Assembly (NCBI GenBank): GCA_050248275.1
Contig: JBFWSR010000001.1
Span: forward strand, 1-64,000
Direction: 5' to 3'
Length of the DNA: 64,000 nt
DNA from: CAILZL01 sp050248275
GTDB lineage: Bacteria > Pseudomonadota > Gammaproteobacteria > Steroidobacterales > Steroidobacteraceae
Position numbers and translations under genes: made by a program. Shown here in pieces: positions 1 through 8,065 of the stretch. The notes under the pieces are model-generated. The model was not told the DNA's origin. It saw nothing but the letters and a program-made list of their open reading frames with translations, and did not search any database. Position 1 is the stretch's first letter. The number at the start of each line of letters is the position of its first letter.

Positions 1-1216
1 GTCTCTGGTTGAAGAGAATGGCGACCGGCGCGTGCGCATGGCCTATCTGTCGGTGGTGGGCAGCCACAAGGTCAATGGCGTCGCCAAGCTGCATTCGCAA
101 TTGATGCGCGCAACCATCTTCAGCGATTTTGCCGAGCTCTGGCCGGAACGCTTCACCAATGTCACCAACGGCATCACGGTAAGGCGCTGGTTGAAGCAGG
201 CCAATCCCGGCCTGTCACAACTGATCACCGAACATCTGGGCAGCGCCTGGGAAAATGACCTGGAAGAACTGGAACGCCTGAAATGGGCGATTGACGATGC
301 CGGCTTCCGGCAACGCTTCCGTGACATCAAGCTCGCCAACAAGCAGCGTCTGGCCGCCACCATCAACAATCTGATCGGCGTGGAACTCGATGTGAATTCG
401 ATGTTCGATGTGCAGGTCAAACGCATTCACGAATACAAGCGCCAGTTGCTGACGCTGTTGCATGTGGTGACGCGTTACCAGCGCATTCTCGACAATCCGG
501 ATCAGGCCATGGTGCCGCGCACCGTGATCATCGCCGGCAAGGCTGCGCCCGGCTATGTGATGGCCAAGTCCATCATCAAGCTGATCAACAACGTGGCGCG
601 CACCATCAATAATGACGCCCGCATCGGCAACAAGCTGAAGCTGTGTTTCCTGCCCGATTACGATGTATCGCTGGCGCAGGAAATCATGCCGGCCGCCGAT
701 CTGTCCGAACAGATTTCCACGGCCGGCATGGAAGCCTCCGGCACCGGCAACATGAAACTGTCGTTGAATGGCGCGCTCACCATCGGCACGCTGGACGGCG
801 CCAACATCGAAATCAAGGACGCTGTCGGTGAAGAAAACATCTTCATCTTCGGTATGACCGCCGCTGAAGCCGTGGCCCGCCGCGCTCGGGGCTATTCTCC
901 CATGGCCGTCGTACAAGGGTGTCCTGAACTCAAACGGGCATTGGATCTGTTGGAATCGGGCCATTTTACGCGCGACAACCTGGCCGATGCCAAGACCGTG
1001 GTGGATCGCTTGCTCAGCGACGGCGAACACTTCCTGGTGCTGGCGGATTTCGAGTCCTATCTCGCCGCGCAGGCGCGTGTCGATGCGCTGTATGCGGATC
1101 AGGATGCCTGGAGTCGCAAGGCGCTGCTCAACACCCTGAGCATGGGCATGTTCTCCAGCGACCGCAGCATCCGCGATTACGCCGAGCGTATCTGGAACAT
1201 CAAACCGGTGCTGTAA
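1..1216 (+). CDS. glgP: Glycogen/starch phosphorylase, 3' part (partial at window edge)
   Basis: C-terminal ~404 residues of a GT35 phosphorylase, which releases glucose-1-phosphate from alpha-1,4-glucans using PLP in the cytoplasm. The frame is open to base 2 without a start, so the gene begins outside the window (full family length is about 800-840 residues). Visible family blocks are GSHKVNGVAKLHS, FTNVTNGITVRRWL, VQVKRIHEYKRQLL and the PLP-lysine block EASGTGNMKLSLNGA, so the catalytic half is intact. It reads toward a minus-strand gene and ends 12 bases before a hairpin. Other glycogen genes are not visible here. Reading as maltodextrin phosphorylase (malP) is equally possible from this half. 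Confidence 0.93.
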   Translation, partial: SLVEENGDRRVRMAYLSVVGSHKVNGVAKLHSQLMRATIFSDFAELWPERFTNVTNGITVRRWLKQANPGLSQLITEHLGSAWENDLEELERLKWAIDDAGFRQRFRDIKLANKQRLAATINNLIGVELDVNSMFDVQVKRIHEYKRQLLTLLHVVTRYQRILDNPDQAMVPRTVIIAGKAAPGYVMAKSIIKLINNVARTINNDARIGNKLKLCFLPDYDVSLAQEIMPAADLSEQISTAGMEASGTGNMKLSLNGALTIGTLDGANIEIKDAVGEENIFIFGMTAAEAVARRARGYSPMAVVQGCPELKRALDLLESGHFTRDNLADAKTVVDRLLSDGEHFLVLADFESYLAAQARVDALYADQDAWSRKALLNTLSMGMFSSDRSIRDYAERIWNIKPVL

Positions 1217-1228
1217 TCAATCTCATGC

Positions 1229-1251
1229 GCCGCAGTGGCAGGCACTGCGGC
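1229..1251. terminator. Hairpin between convergent genes
   Basis: Perfect 9-bp arms (GCCGCAGTG / CACTGCGGC) with a 5-base loop, between the convergent ends of glgP and the VOC gene. There is no T-tract on either side, so it is only a candidate (bidirectional) transcription stop. Confidence 0.4.
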
Positions 1252-1274
1252 ACAGGCATGACGAACAGTCATTG

Positions 1275-1748
1275 TCATCCCTGCTCGTAAGCCTGTTGCA
1301 ACGCACTGATATCCAGCTTGATCATTTTCATCATGGCCTGCACCACGCGTTGCGATTTCACCGGATCAGGATCGCTTACCAGCTCGCTCAACACCGTCGG
1401 CACGACCTGCCAGGTCACGCCAAACTTGTCCGTGAGCCAACCGCACTGTTGTATCTCGCCACCTGCGGAGAGCTTGTCCCAGTAGTGATCCACTTCATCC
1501 TGAGTCGCGCAATTGACCACAAATGAAATGGCAGGAGTCATCTTGAAATGCGGCCCGCCATTAAGGGCGACGAATTCCTGTCCATCCAGCTCGAAACTCG
1601 CCGTCATCACCGTTCCTTTCGGACCGGGACCGGCCTCGCCGTAACGAACCACTTTCAATGGCCGCGAGTTCCTGAAGATGGACAGATAAAAATTCATGGC
1701 CTGTTCGGCGTGATTATCGAACCACAGAAACGGTGTGATCTTTTGCAT
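1275..1748 (-). CDS. VOC-superfamily protein, PhnB/3-demethylubiquinone-methyltransferase-like fold
   Basis: 157 residues. It starts MQKITPFLWFDNHAEQAMNF and shows the pattern of PhnB-like VOC proteins: SFELDGQEFVALNGGP in the middle, then a second half ending FGVTWQVVPTVL. The family folds as paired beta-alpha-beta-beta-beta modules. Many members are uncharacterised despite the methyltransferase label in databases. ATG 1748 follows a good ribosome site (CAGGAG). It is the last gene of the minus-strand run headed by the ECF sigma factor, 16 bases after an SRPBCC gene. Substrate unknown. Confidence 0.85.
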   Translation of the reverse strand: MQKITPFLWFDNHAEQAMNFYLSIFRNSRPLKVVRYGEAGPGPKGTVMTASFELDGQEFVALNGGPHFKMTPAISFVVNCATQDEVDHYWDKLSAGGEIQQCGWLTDKFGVTWQVVPTVLSELVSDPDPVKSQRVVQAMMKMIKLDISALQQAYEQG

Positions 1749-1764
1749 CCTGGTCTCCTGTCAA

Positions 1765-2247
1765 TCAAAGCCAGGCGAGCAAAGCCTCCAGTTGGTCGGT
1801 CGCCTTGCCCCAGCCTTCGTGAAAACCCATCTGGATGTGGCTTTGATAGTCCGCATCCGTCCAATGCCTGATGCACGCGGTGTAGCGCGTCCTGCCCGCT
1901 TCATTGTCGAAAGTCAGGATGCCCGTCATGAAAGGCTTTTCCGAAGGTTCCCATGCACGTACATAGGCATCCGTGAACACCAGTCGCCGGCCCGGCACCA
2001 CTTCCAGATAGACGCCGCGATTGGGAAATTCCTGGCCTTCCGGGCTGCGCATCACCACCAGACTGGAGCCGCCCGGCCGGACATCGGTTTCCGCCCGCGT
2101 CACCGTCCACGGCCGGGGCGCGAACCATTGCTTGATCAACGCCGGCTCCGTCCAGGCTCTGAACAGTTTGTCGGGAGTTGCGTCGATGAGGCGAGTCAGC
2201 GTCAGTTCACGCTGCATCGCAGAAACATTCATCTCAGAGTGCTGCAT
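1765..2247 (-). CDS. SRPBCC protein, AHSA1-like (activator of Hsp90 ATPase homologue 1 type)
   Basis: 160 residues. The N-terminal LTRLIDATPDKLFRAWTEPA followed by IKQWFAPRPWTV is the signature of the AHSA1/SRPBCC helix-grip fold. The C-terminal helix is MGFHEGWGKATDQLEALLAW. Such proteins bind hydrophobic ligands in a deep pocket, and bacterial members next to ECF42 sigma factors are common. The start ATG 2247 follows GAGGGTT. It lies between two VOC genes on the same strand, and a second SRPBCC gene (2828-3274) lies upstream. The ligand cannot be read from sequence. Confidence 0.87.
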   Translation of the reverse strand: MQHSEMNVSAMQRELTLTRLIDATPDKLFRAWTEPALIKQWFAPRPWTVTRAETDVRPGGSSLVVMRSPEGQEFPNRGVYLEVVPGRRLVFTDAYVRAWEPSEKPFMTGILTFDNEAGRTRYTACIRHWTDADYQSHIQMGFHEGWGKATDQLEALLAWL

Positions 2248-2365
2248 AAACCAACCCTCTTTAAGTTAATCAAGTGACCAGGATGCCTGGTTCATTGCAA
2301 TGGCATTATAAGAAAAGAACGCTTCCACGCATGGCCAGGTTGGCCGACATTCTTGACGATGCCAG

Positions 2366-2743
2366 TCAGCTCATCGAATGCAGGCCAATCATGTTGCCTT
2401 CGGTATCATGGGCCAGCACGATGAAGCCGTATTCGCCGATGGCCATCTTCGGCCGGTCGATGCCACCGCCATGCGTGATGACGCGTTCTGCTTCCACCGT
2501 GCAGTCCTTGCACCCGAAGTACACCAGGGTGCTGTTGCCGCCAGACGGCACGCCCTGCATTTTCACCAGCGCGCCGGGCACACCATAACTGTTGGCATCG
2601 CCTTCGAATTGCCACATCTCAAGGCCGGAAATGGGTGAGTGAAGTTGTTTCAGCTCGCGCTGGAACACGGCTTCGTAAAACTTCTTTGCCCGGGGCATAT
2701 TTTGAACGTAAATTTCAAACCAGACTGCAGCATTGGATTTCAT
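2366..2743 (-). CDS. VOC-family (glyoxalase/bleomycin-resistance fold) protein
   Basis: 125 residues from ATG 2743, chosen because AAGGAG stands 7 bases upstream; the frame is open for 10 further codons. It begins MKSNAAVWFEIYVQNMPRAK and contains FYEAVFQREL and the C-terminal VLAHDTEGNMIGLHS, typical of single-module VOC proteins that dimerise to make metal sites. It is the middle member of the ECF42-linked set, 84 bases after the first SRPBCC gene. Function unknown; dioxygenase, lyase and resistance roles all occur in the fold. Confidence 0.86.
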   Translation of the reverse strand: MKSNAAVWFEIYVQNMPRAKKFYEAVFQRELKQLHSPISGLEMWQFEGDANSYGVPGALVKMQGVPSGGNSTLVYFGCKDCTVEAERVITHGGGIDRPKMAIGEYGFIVLAHDTEGNMIGLHSMS

Positions 2744-2827
2744 GACTCGTCTCCTTGGTTTCAACAGACACATTCAGATCGGCGACTGATCGTTCAATCC
2801 GCCTGGTGGAACAACCCAGGCGCTTCA

Positions 2828-3274
2828 TTAGTCCGGAATCTGCGGTTCGACCAGCGTCGCCAGAAAAGCAAGCGACTCCTGCCACCCGAGATAGCAGGCG
2901 TCAGCAGGAATTACTTCGGGAATACCTGACTGCACGATGTTCAACTCAGTGCCACAGGATACTTTCTTCAAGGTTACCGTCGTCTGCATTTCCCCGACCA
3001 GGTTCGGATCATCGAATTTCGCCGTGTAACGAATGCAGTCATGCGGCACGAGTTCGAGGTAGGTACCGCCGAAAGAATGACTGCGGCCTGTCGTGAAGTT
3101 CGTAAACAACATCTTGTAGACGCCCCCCACTTTTGCGTCCATATGGTGAACCCTGGCAGTGAATCCATTCGGTGGCAGCCACCTTGCCATGGCGTCTGCA
3201 TCCAGGAACGCCCGGTAGATTTTTTCAGGCGTCGCGTGAAGCACGCGGTGAAACTGGACGGTGTTGCTGGTCAT
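2828..3274 (-). CDS. SRPBCC (AHSA1-like) protein
   Basis: 148 residues from ATG 3274, preceded by GAAAGGAGAT. A longer open frame (to 3400) lacks a ribosome site and is not supported. It reads MTSNTVQFHRVLHATPEKIY, then AFLDADAMARWLPPNGFTAR, the START-like/AHSA1 opening, and ends GWQESLAFLATLVEPQIPD. It is the first small gene after the ECF42 sigma factor, with a 126-base gap and a strong ribosome site of its own. It is paralogous in fold, though only distantly similar, to 1765-2247. Confidence 0.87.
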   Translation of the reverse strand: MTSNTVQFHRVLHATPEKIYRAFLDADAMARWLPPNGFTARVHHMDAKVGGVYKMLFTNFTTGRSHSFGGTYLELVPHDCIRYTAKFDDPNLVGEMQTTVTLKKVSCGTELNIVQSGIPEVIPADACYLGWQESLAFLATLVEPQIPD

Positions 3275-3400
3275 GGGCCTATCTCCTTTCCATAAATAAT
3301 CCAAGCCTAACGAGTTTTCGTCGTTGCATCCTGTCTGGTGCATAGCGACTTTGTTATTGAATAACGAATCAGTCCGGCTCCATCCGACACAGCTCAACAA

Positions 3401-4639
3401 CTATTTTTCCAGGAGCTGATCAAGCTGCGAACGGATATGTGCCGCCTCGGCTGCCGTGTTGGCCAGCGCAATGGCGCGATCAAAGGCCTTGCGTGCCGCG
3501 TCAACCTGGCCCAGCTGCATGTGCAATGCGCCCTTCACGCCAAAAAAATGAAAGTATCCGGCCAGGGATTCTGCCAGCGGTTCGAGCATGGCCAGCGCCG
3601 CCTGCGGGCCGCGCGACTTGGACACGGCCACCGCACGATTCAGTGTAATCACCGGCGAAGGCTGCAAGCGTTCCAGCACGGCATAAAGCTGGTCGATTTC
3701 ATTCCAGTCAGTCTCTTCGGCATGTGGCGCACGGGCGTGCAGCGCGGCAATGGCTGCCTGCACCTGATACGGTCCGGGCCGTCGATGCCGCAAAGCCTTG
3801 TCCACCATTGCCAATCCCTCGGCAATCATGTCGCGATTCCACAAAGACCGATCCTGATGTTCCAGGAGCACAATGCCGCCTTCAGCATCCAGCCGTGCCG
3901 CCGCGCGTGCATGCTGCAACAGCAACAGCGCCATCAGCCCCATGACTTCCGGCTCACTGGCAAACAACCGCAACAACAGGCGCGCCAGACGAATGGCTTC
4001 ATCGCACAATGACGTGCGCACCTGTACATCGCCAGTGGCCGAGTAGCCTTCGTTGAACAACAGATAGAGGGTTGTTGCCACCACGCCCAGTCGTTCACTG
4101 CGCTCAGCGGCGCCCGGCGTTTCAAATGGCACACCGGATTTGCTCACGACACGCTTGGCGCGCGTGATGCGCTGCTCCATGGCGCTCTCGCTCACCAGAA
4201 AGGCGCGGGCGATTTCCCGCACCGTCAGCCCCGAGACAATGCGCAGCGCCAGAGCTATCTGCTGCGTCGCGGGCAACTCTGGATGACAGCAGATGAACAG
4301 CAGACGCAGGATGTCGTCACGATACTGCGAGTCATCCAGTCGCTCGGCCCATTCGCTTTCGACATCATCCGTATTCGCAAGCAGCTCATTGTCCGTCAAG
4401 GATTGATGGTGGCGATTGCGCCGTACCTGATCCACGGCGAAATTACGACCCACCATGATCAGCCAGGCAGCCGGATCGCGCGGTGGACCATTGACCGGCC
4501 AACGTTGCACAGCGCGCAGGCTCGCCTCCTGAAAGGCTTCTTCAGCGGTGTCCAGATCGCGGAAATAACGCAGCAAGGCAGCAACCGCCTGGGGACGTGC
4601 GGCCGTCAAGGCAGCATCGATCCAGGTCAGATCATTCAT
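3401..4639 (-). CDS. ECF sigma factor of the ECF42 type (sigma-70 regions 2 and 4, DUF6596, C-terminal TPR-like extension)
   Basis: 412 residues, far longer than a plain ECF sigma factor (~190). Region 2 is at about 10-80 (YFRDLDTAEEAFQEASLRAV, then DPAAWLIMVGRNFAVDQVRR). Region 4 is at about 110-170 (LRIVSGLTVREIARAFLVSE). Then comes the DUF6596 signature VVATTLYLLFNEGYSA, and an alpha-helical TPR-like tail of roughly 200 residues ending LDQLLEK. In the ECF42 group this tail replaces an anti-sigma factor as the control module. Its ATG overlaps the stop of the DGPF/YciI gene (ATGA), so the two are translationally coupled, the arrangement that defines the group. Targets are probably its own operon. 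Confidence 0.93.
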   Translation of the reverse strand: MNDLTWIDAALTAARPQAVAALLRYFRDLDTAEEAFQEASLRAVQRWPVNGPPRDPAAWLIMVGRNFAVDQVRRNRHHQSLTDNELLANTDDVESEWAERLDDSQYRDDILRLLFICCHPELPATQQIALALRIVSGLTVREIARAFLVSESAMEQRITRAKRVVSKSGVPFETPGAAERSERLGVVATTLYLLFNEGYSATGDVQVRTSLCDEAIRLARLLLRLFASEPEVMGLMALLLLQHARAAARLDAEGGIVLLEHQDRSLWNRDMIAEGLAMVDKALRHRRPGPYQVQAAIAALHARAPHAEETDWNEIDQLYAVLERLQPSPVITLNRAVAVSKSRGPQAALAMLEPLAESLAGYFHFFGVKGALHMQLGQVDAARKAFDRAIALANTAAEAAHIRSQLDQLLEK

Positions 4640-5013
4640 GTGCCATCGCCGGGGTCAAAATAATGGATGGGACGCACTTCCAGCGCCCCACTCAGGCCAG
4701 CCGCCACCCGCGGCCCGGCCAGTATGCGCGCCGCCTCGATGGCATCTTCCAGCGATGCGCAGTCCACTACATAAAAACCCAGCAGCTGTTCCTTGGTTTC
4801 GGCAAAGGGCCCATCGAGCACCAGCATTTCGCGCCCTTCCCTGACCGTGGTCGCGGCCGTGGTTGGCATCAACCGCGCGGTTGGACCGAATTTCACCCTG
4901 GCGCTGGCGCGCTGCTTGGCGAGCGCCAGCTCGGCCATCATCGCTGCATCCTGCTCACTGGACATGGCGCACAATTCGCCTTCGGCCTGATAACAAAAAA
5001 TCGCATAGCGCAT
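4636..5013 (-). CDS. YciI/DGPF-family protein paired with the ECF42 sigma factor
   Basis: 125 residues from ATG 5013 (GGAG eight bases upstream; the frame is open 14 codons further without support). It starts MRYAIFCYQAEGELCAMS and carries the family motif DGPF at residues 67-70, followed by AETKEQLLGFYVVDCASLED. Proteins of this family have the YciI dimeric alpha/beta-barrel fold and are the constant partners of ECF42 sigma factors; no enzymatic reaction is established. Here it is the first gene of the operon and its TGA overlaps the sigma ATG. Confidence 0.92.
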   Translation of the reverse strand: MRYAIFCYQAEGELCAMSSEQDAAMMAELALAKQRASARVKFGPTARLMPTTAATTVREGREMLVLDGPFAETKEQLLGFYVVDCASLEDAIEAARILAGPRVAAGLSGALEVRPIHYFDPGDGT

Positions 5014-5113
5014 ATCAGTTCTCCGGTTATTGGCCCAAGGACGAAACAGCACCACTCATTCCGACAGTGGCTGCAATCAATGGTTGGTCGAGTTGCCCCG
5101 ATTACAGGAACAT

Positions 5114-5863
5114 CTAGCTGCGCTTCTTCGCCTGCTGCAGGCCATCGAACATCGAGAACACCCAGGGACGGAACGCCAGCATCAAAGCCACGCTGCGTTT
5201 CTTCCTGACCGGCAGCTCACGATCAAGTTTGGCGAAATCGGCAAACTCATGGCCCAGCTGTTCGAGTTTGCGCGCCAGCAACGCCGCCGAAGCTTCGGAC
5301 AGTTCTGCCGAATGAAAATGCAGCATTTCGCCATCGCCCTGAAATTCAGACTGCAGGAATTCTGTCTTGACCTGACGTTCGTAGACGCGGCGCACCGGGC
5401 CATCGCTGCGCCAGTTCACCACCGGCCCGACCCGCAGACGCGCTTTCAGACCCGGTTGCAGTTCGGCCAGACGCGCGTCATCCAGCTTCACATACAGCAG
5501 GCGCAGTTCACGATCGGTGAGATCCAGTCGCGCCTGGATTTCGCTCGAAGGCCGGCCGTTGAGCAGCAGATAAAAACACGCCAGCAGCGCCGGATTGGCA
5601 GCCAGCAACGATTCCTGTTCCAGGCTCAGGTATTGCGAGTTGGGTTCATTGTTGTCGGAAGCCATGCGTACCAGTTCACCCATGGTGATGCCGATGGCAG
5701 CGCAGATTTTTTCCAGGCGCTGCAAGGTAAAGGTTTCTTCGGCAAACACCCGTTTGATGGAGGCTTCGCTCAAGCCCACCTTGCCGGCGACATCGCGATA
5801 GGTCAGGCCGCGTGTCTTCAAGGTGCGTTTCAGGACATCGATGATCCGGGCACTTTCACTCAC
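5114..5863 (-). CDS. XRE-type helix-turn-helix transcriptional regulator
   Basis: 249 residues from GTG 5863, chosen because AGGA lies upstream and the helix-turn-helix begins soon after; 58 more codons are open but unlike coding sequence. The DNA-binding domain occupies about residues 5-60 (TYRDVAGKVGLSEASIKRVF, then LEKICAAIGITMGELVRMA). The remaining ~180 residues are a regulatory part I cannot assign to a named family; it ends in a basic stretch. It is transcribed away from the outer-membrane protein gene at 6053, across a 189-base gap, so that gene is a natural target. YciI/ECF42 genes follow 100 bases downstream. Confidence 0.85.
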   Translation of the reverse strand: MSESARIIDVLKRTLKTRGLTYRDVAGKVGLSEASIKRVFAEETFTLQRLEKICAAIGITMGELVRMASDNNEPNSQYLSLEQESLLAANPALLACFYLLLNGRPSSEIQARLDLTDRELRLLYVKLDDARLAELQPGLKARLRVGPVVNWRSDGPVRRVYERQVKTEFLQSEFQGDGEMLHFHSAELSEASAALLARKLEQLGHEFADFAKLDRELPVRKKRSVALMLAFRPWVFSMFDGLQQAKKRS

Positions 5864-6052
5864 GCAGTTTTTCCTCGCCAGTATTGATTGCCGCAGTGTA
5901 GAGGCTGCCCGGTCGCGAAATCCACTACCGCTTGTGGCGCGAACCGACACCCCTGCGTGAGTCATTGCTGCCGTTCGTTGCGCAGCGCAAATTTCACTTC
6001 GCCGGCATGCTACCAACCGATTCCGGCATGGACTCACTCAGGAGATGCTGCA

Positions 6053-6616
6053 ATGAAGATTCACTACGCACTCGCCTCGCTGTTGTTGCTGCAAGCGGCA
6101 ACCACTTCGTCGGTGCTGGCGGCTGAAGGTTTTCAGATCAGTCCACGCGTGGGCAAGAGCACGCTGCACCTGGATGCCGACGTGGTCGCGACCCATGAGG
6201 CGGTCGATAAAGACACCCTGCTCACCGGCGTGACGCTTGGATACGTGACGCCGATCGGCCTGATGGCCGAGGGTGGTTACAGCAAACAGGGCAACTGGGA
6301 TGTGTTCGGGTGGGAGGACAAGTACAGGCTGTCTGAATACACCCTTGCAGTCGGTTTCCAGATCGACACGCCCAGAGGCTTTCGCATCGTGCCCAAGGTG
6401 GGTCGGGAGCGATGGGATCTGTACTCCAAGGAAGGTTCGCTGAATCATTCCGGTCCGGAAAACACCCACACGATTCGCAGCTATGACAACTTCTGGGAAC
6501 TGACATTGCAGAAGAAGATCGGCGAATCGGCGGCGCTGGGCATTACCTACAAGGACAACCCATACGACTTCGGCAATGTCCGAAGCATTGCTTTCACGGC
6601 CAGCTTTGGCCTGTAG
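6053..6616 (+). CDS. Small outer-membrane beta-barrel protein
   Basis: 187 residues from ATG 6053 (CAGGAG upstream). Signal peptide about 1-24 (MKIHYALASLLLLQ, cleavage near VLAAEGF). The mature part has alternating amphipathic strands with glycine turns (LTGVTLGYVTPIGLMAEGGY, YTLAVGFQI, FRIVPKVGRERWDLY) and ends in strand IAFTASFGL, whose terminal leucine is less usual than phenylalanine but acceptable for a BAM signal. About eight strands fit the length, as in OmpA-N/OmpW-like proteins. Ligand unknown. The neighbour on the other strand is an XRE regulator; a terminator follows at 6650. Confidence 0.8.
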   Translation: MKIHYALASLLLLQAATTSSVLAAEGFQISPRVGKSTLHLDADVVATHEAVDKDTLLTGVTLGYVTPIGLMAEGGYSKQGNWDVFGWEDKYRLSEYTLAVGFQIDTPRGFRIVPKVGRERWDLYSKEGSLNHSGPENTHTIRSYDNFWELTLQKKIGESAALGITYKDNPYDFGNVRSIAFTASFGL

Positions 6617-6649
6617 GCTGCGCTTGACGCACTTTGCGTGAGTGTAGTC

Positions 6650-6686
6650 GCGGGGTGGCTCTTTGAATGCCACTCCGCATTTTTTT
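6650..6686 (+). terminator. Rho-independent terminator of the barrel-protein gene
   Basis: Ten-bp stem GCGGGGTGGC / GCCACTCCGC with one G-T pair and a 9-base loop, followed by A and seven T. It lies 33 bases after the stop of the barrel protein and just before the convergent end of the response-regulator gene. Confidence 0.85.
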
Positions 6687-6700
6687 GACTGTCTGTTCGA

Positions 6701-8065
6701 TCAATCCTCGGCCAGCTGCCGGAAATCCACGCCCAGCATGCGCAGCTTGCGATACAGATGCGTGCGTTCCATGCCGACGCGCTTGGCCAGTTGTCCCACC
6801 TTGCCATTGCACAGCATCAATTGCTGTTGCAGATAGGCGCGCTCGAATTGTTCGCGCGCTTCACGCAGCGGCAACGCCAGCAGATCGTGTTTGACCAGCG
6901 GTTCGTCTTCAGCTGTTTGTGCATTGAGTTCGCGTTCCAGCTCGTCCAGACGAATTTCTTCCGAGCCACCCAGAATCAGCAGGCGACGCACCAGATTGCG
7001 CAATTCCTGCACATTGCCCGGCCAGGGATAGTGACGCAGGCGGTTCTGCGCCGACAGACCAAAGCGGCGCAGCGGCAACCGCTCTTCATCGGCAAGCCGT
7101 TCCACGTAATGACGCAACAACTCAGGCACATCTTCGGCACGTTCACGCAATGCCGGCACATGCAAGGTGATCGTGTTCAGACGAATGAACAGATCGGCAC
7201 GGAAACCATCCTGACCGATACGCACCGGAAACGAGGGTTGCGCCGAACATACCAGACGCACATCCAGAGGCATCGCAGCTTGTGCGCCTGTCCGGGTGTA
7301 GGCCTTGCCTTCTATCACCGCCAACAGTAGTTTCTGCAGCACAGGTGAAGCGTCCTCAAGTCCCTTGATGAACAAAGTGCCGCCCTGCGCCTGATCGAGC
7401 AGACCCGGCATCGTCACGCCATGCTGTTCGCTGCCCAGCAATTCCAGCGCTGCACTCTCATCACTGATGCTGGCCGGCGCAAGCTGCACCAGGGCGCGTT
7501 TGGCGCGTGGACTGTGCGCATGCAGGTAGTGTGCGAATACTTCCCGACCCGTGCCCAACTCACCCAGCAACAACACCGGCGCATCGCTGCTGGCAGCGCG
7601 TTGCACCTGCTCACGCAACTGCTGCATCACGCGACTCCTGCCGGTGGGAACAACCGGCGCGCTGTTGAACGCATTGAGCGTCTTGCGCTTCTGCCGTCCG
7701 CTATCCAGCGCCTGCTGCACCACATGCAGCAACTTGCTCAGCGACAGCGGCTTCTCGATGAAATCAAACGCGCCCAGCCGGGTGGCTTCGACCGCCGCTT
7801 CAATGGTGCCATGACCGGACATCATCACCACCGGACAGGTCAGGCCGTCACCACTCGCCCAGTCTCGCAACAGACTGATGCCATCGGCATCCGGCATCCA
7901 GATATCCAGCAGAATCAGCTCATGATCCACGGTAGCGCGCGCCTGCAGCGCCTGCGCAGCATTGCCCGCCAGATCGACGAGGTAGCCTTCGTCACTGAGA
8001 ATGTCATGCAGCAGATTGCGGATTTCCGCTTCGTCATCCACGACCAGAATTCTAGGCGTGCTCAT
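6701..8065 (-). CDS. NtrX-like response regulator with a degenerate AAA+ (sigma-54 interaction) domain
   Basis: 454 residues. Receiver at 1-120 with acidic pocket VVDDEAE, phospho-acceptor Asp54 (LLDIWMP) and Lys105 (IEKP). AAA+ region at about 145-390. Fis-type helix-turn-helix at the C-terminus (GKVGQLAKRVGMERTHLYRK). The receiver and DNA-binding parts look intact. The AAA+ part does not: Walker A reads GELGTGRE (Lys to Arg), the Walker B site reads GGTLFIKGLED instead of the usual ...LDE, and the GAFTGA loop that contacts sigma-54 is replaced by SEQHGVTMPG. ATP hydrolysis and sigma-54 activation are therefore doubtful, and it may act as a plain DNA-binding regulator. ATG overlaps the kinase stop (ATGA). 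Confidence 0.9.
   Translation of the reverse strand: MSTPRILVVDDEAEIRNLLHDILSDEGYLVDLAGNAAQALQARATVDHELILLDIWMPDADGISLLRDWASGDGLTCPVVMMSGHGTIEAAVEATRLGAFDFIEKPLSLSKLLHVVQQALDSGRQKRKTLNAFNSAPVVPTGRSRVMQQLREQVQRAASSDAPVLLLGELGTGREVFAHYLHAHSPRAKRALVQLAPASISDESAALELLGSEQHGVTMPGLLDQAQGGTLFIKGLEDASPVLQKLLLAVIEGKAYTRTGAQAAMPLDVRLVCSAQPSFPVRIGQDGFRADLFIRLNTITLHVPALRERAEDVPELLRHYVERLADEERLPLRRFGLSAQNRLRHYPWPGNVQELRNLVRRLLILGGSEEIRLDELERELNAQTAEDEPLVKHDLLALPLREAREQFERAYLQQQLMLCNGKVGQLAKRVGMERTHLYRKLRMLGVDFRQLAED

Noticed and set aside
215..1030. 271-codon minus-strand open frame in glgP
   Set aside because: Antisense to conserved phosphorylase sequence, no start signal or family match.
4636..5013. Calling the DGPF protein an enzyme such as muconolactone isomerase-like
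   Set aside because: Fold similarity only; no catalytic residues identified, so left as a family name.
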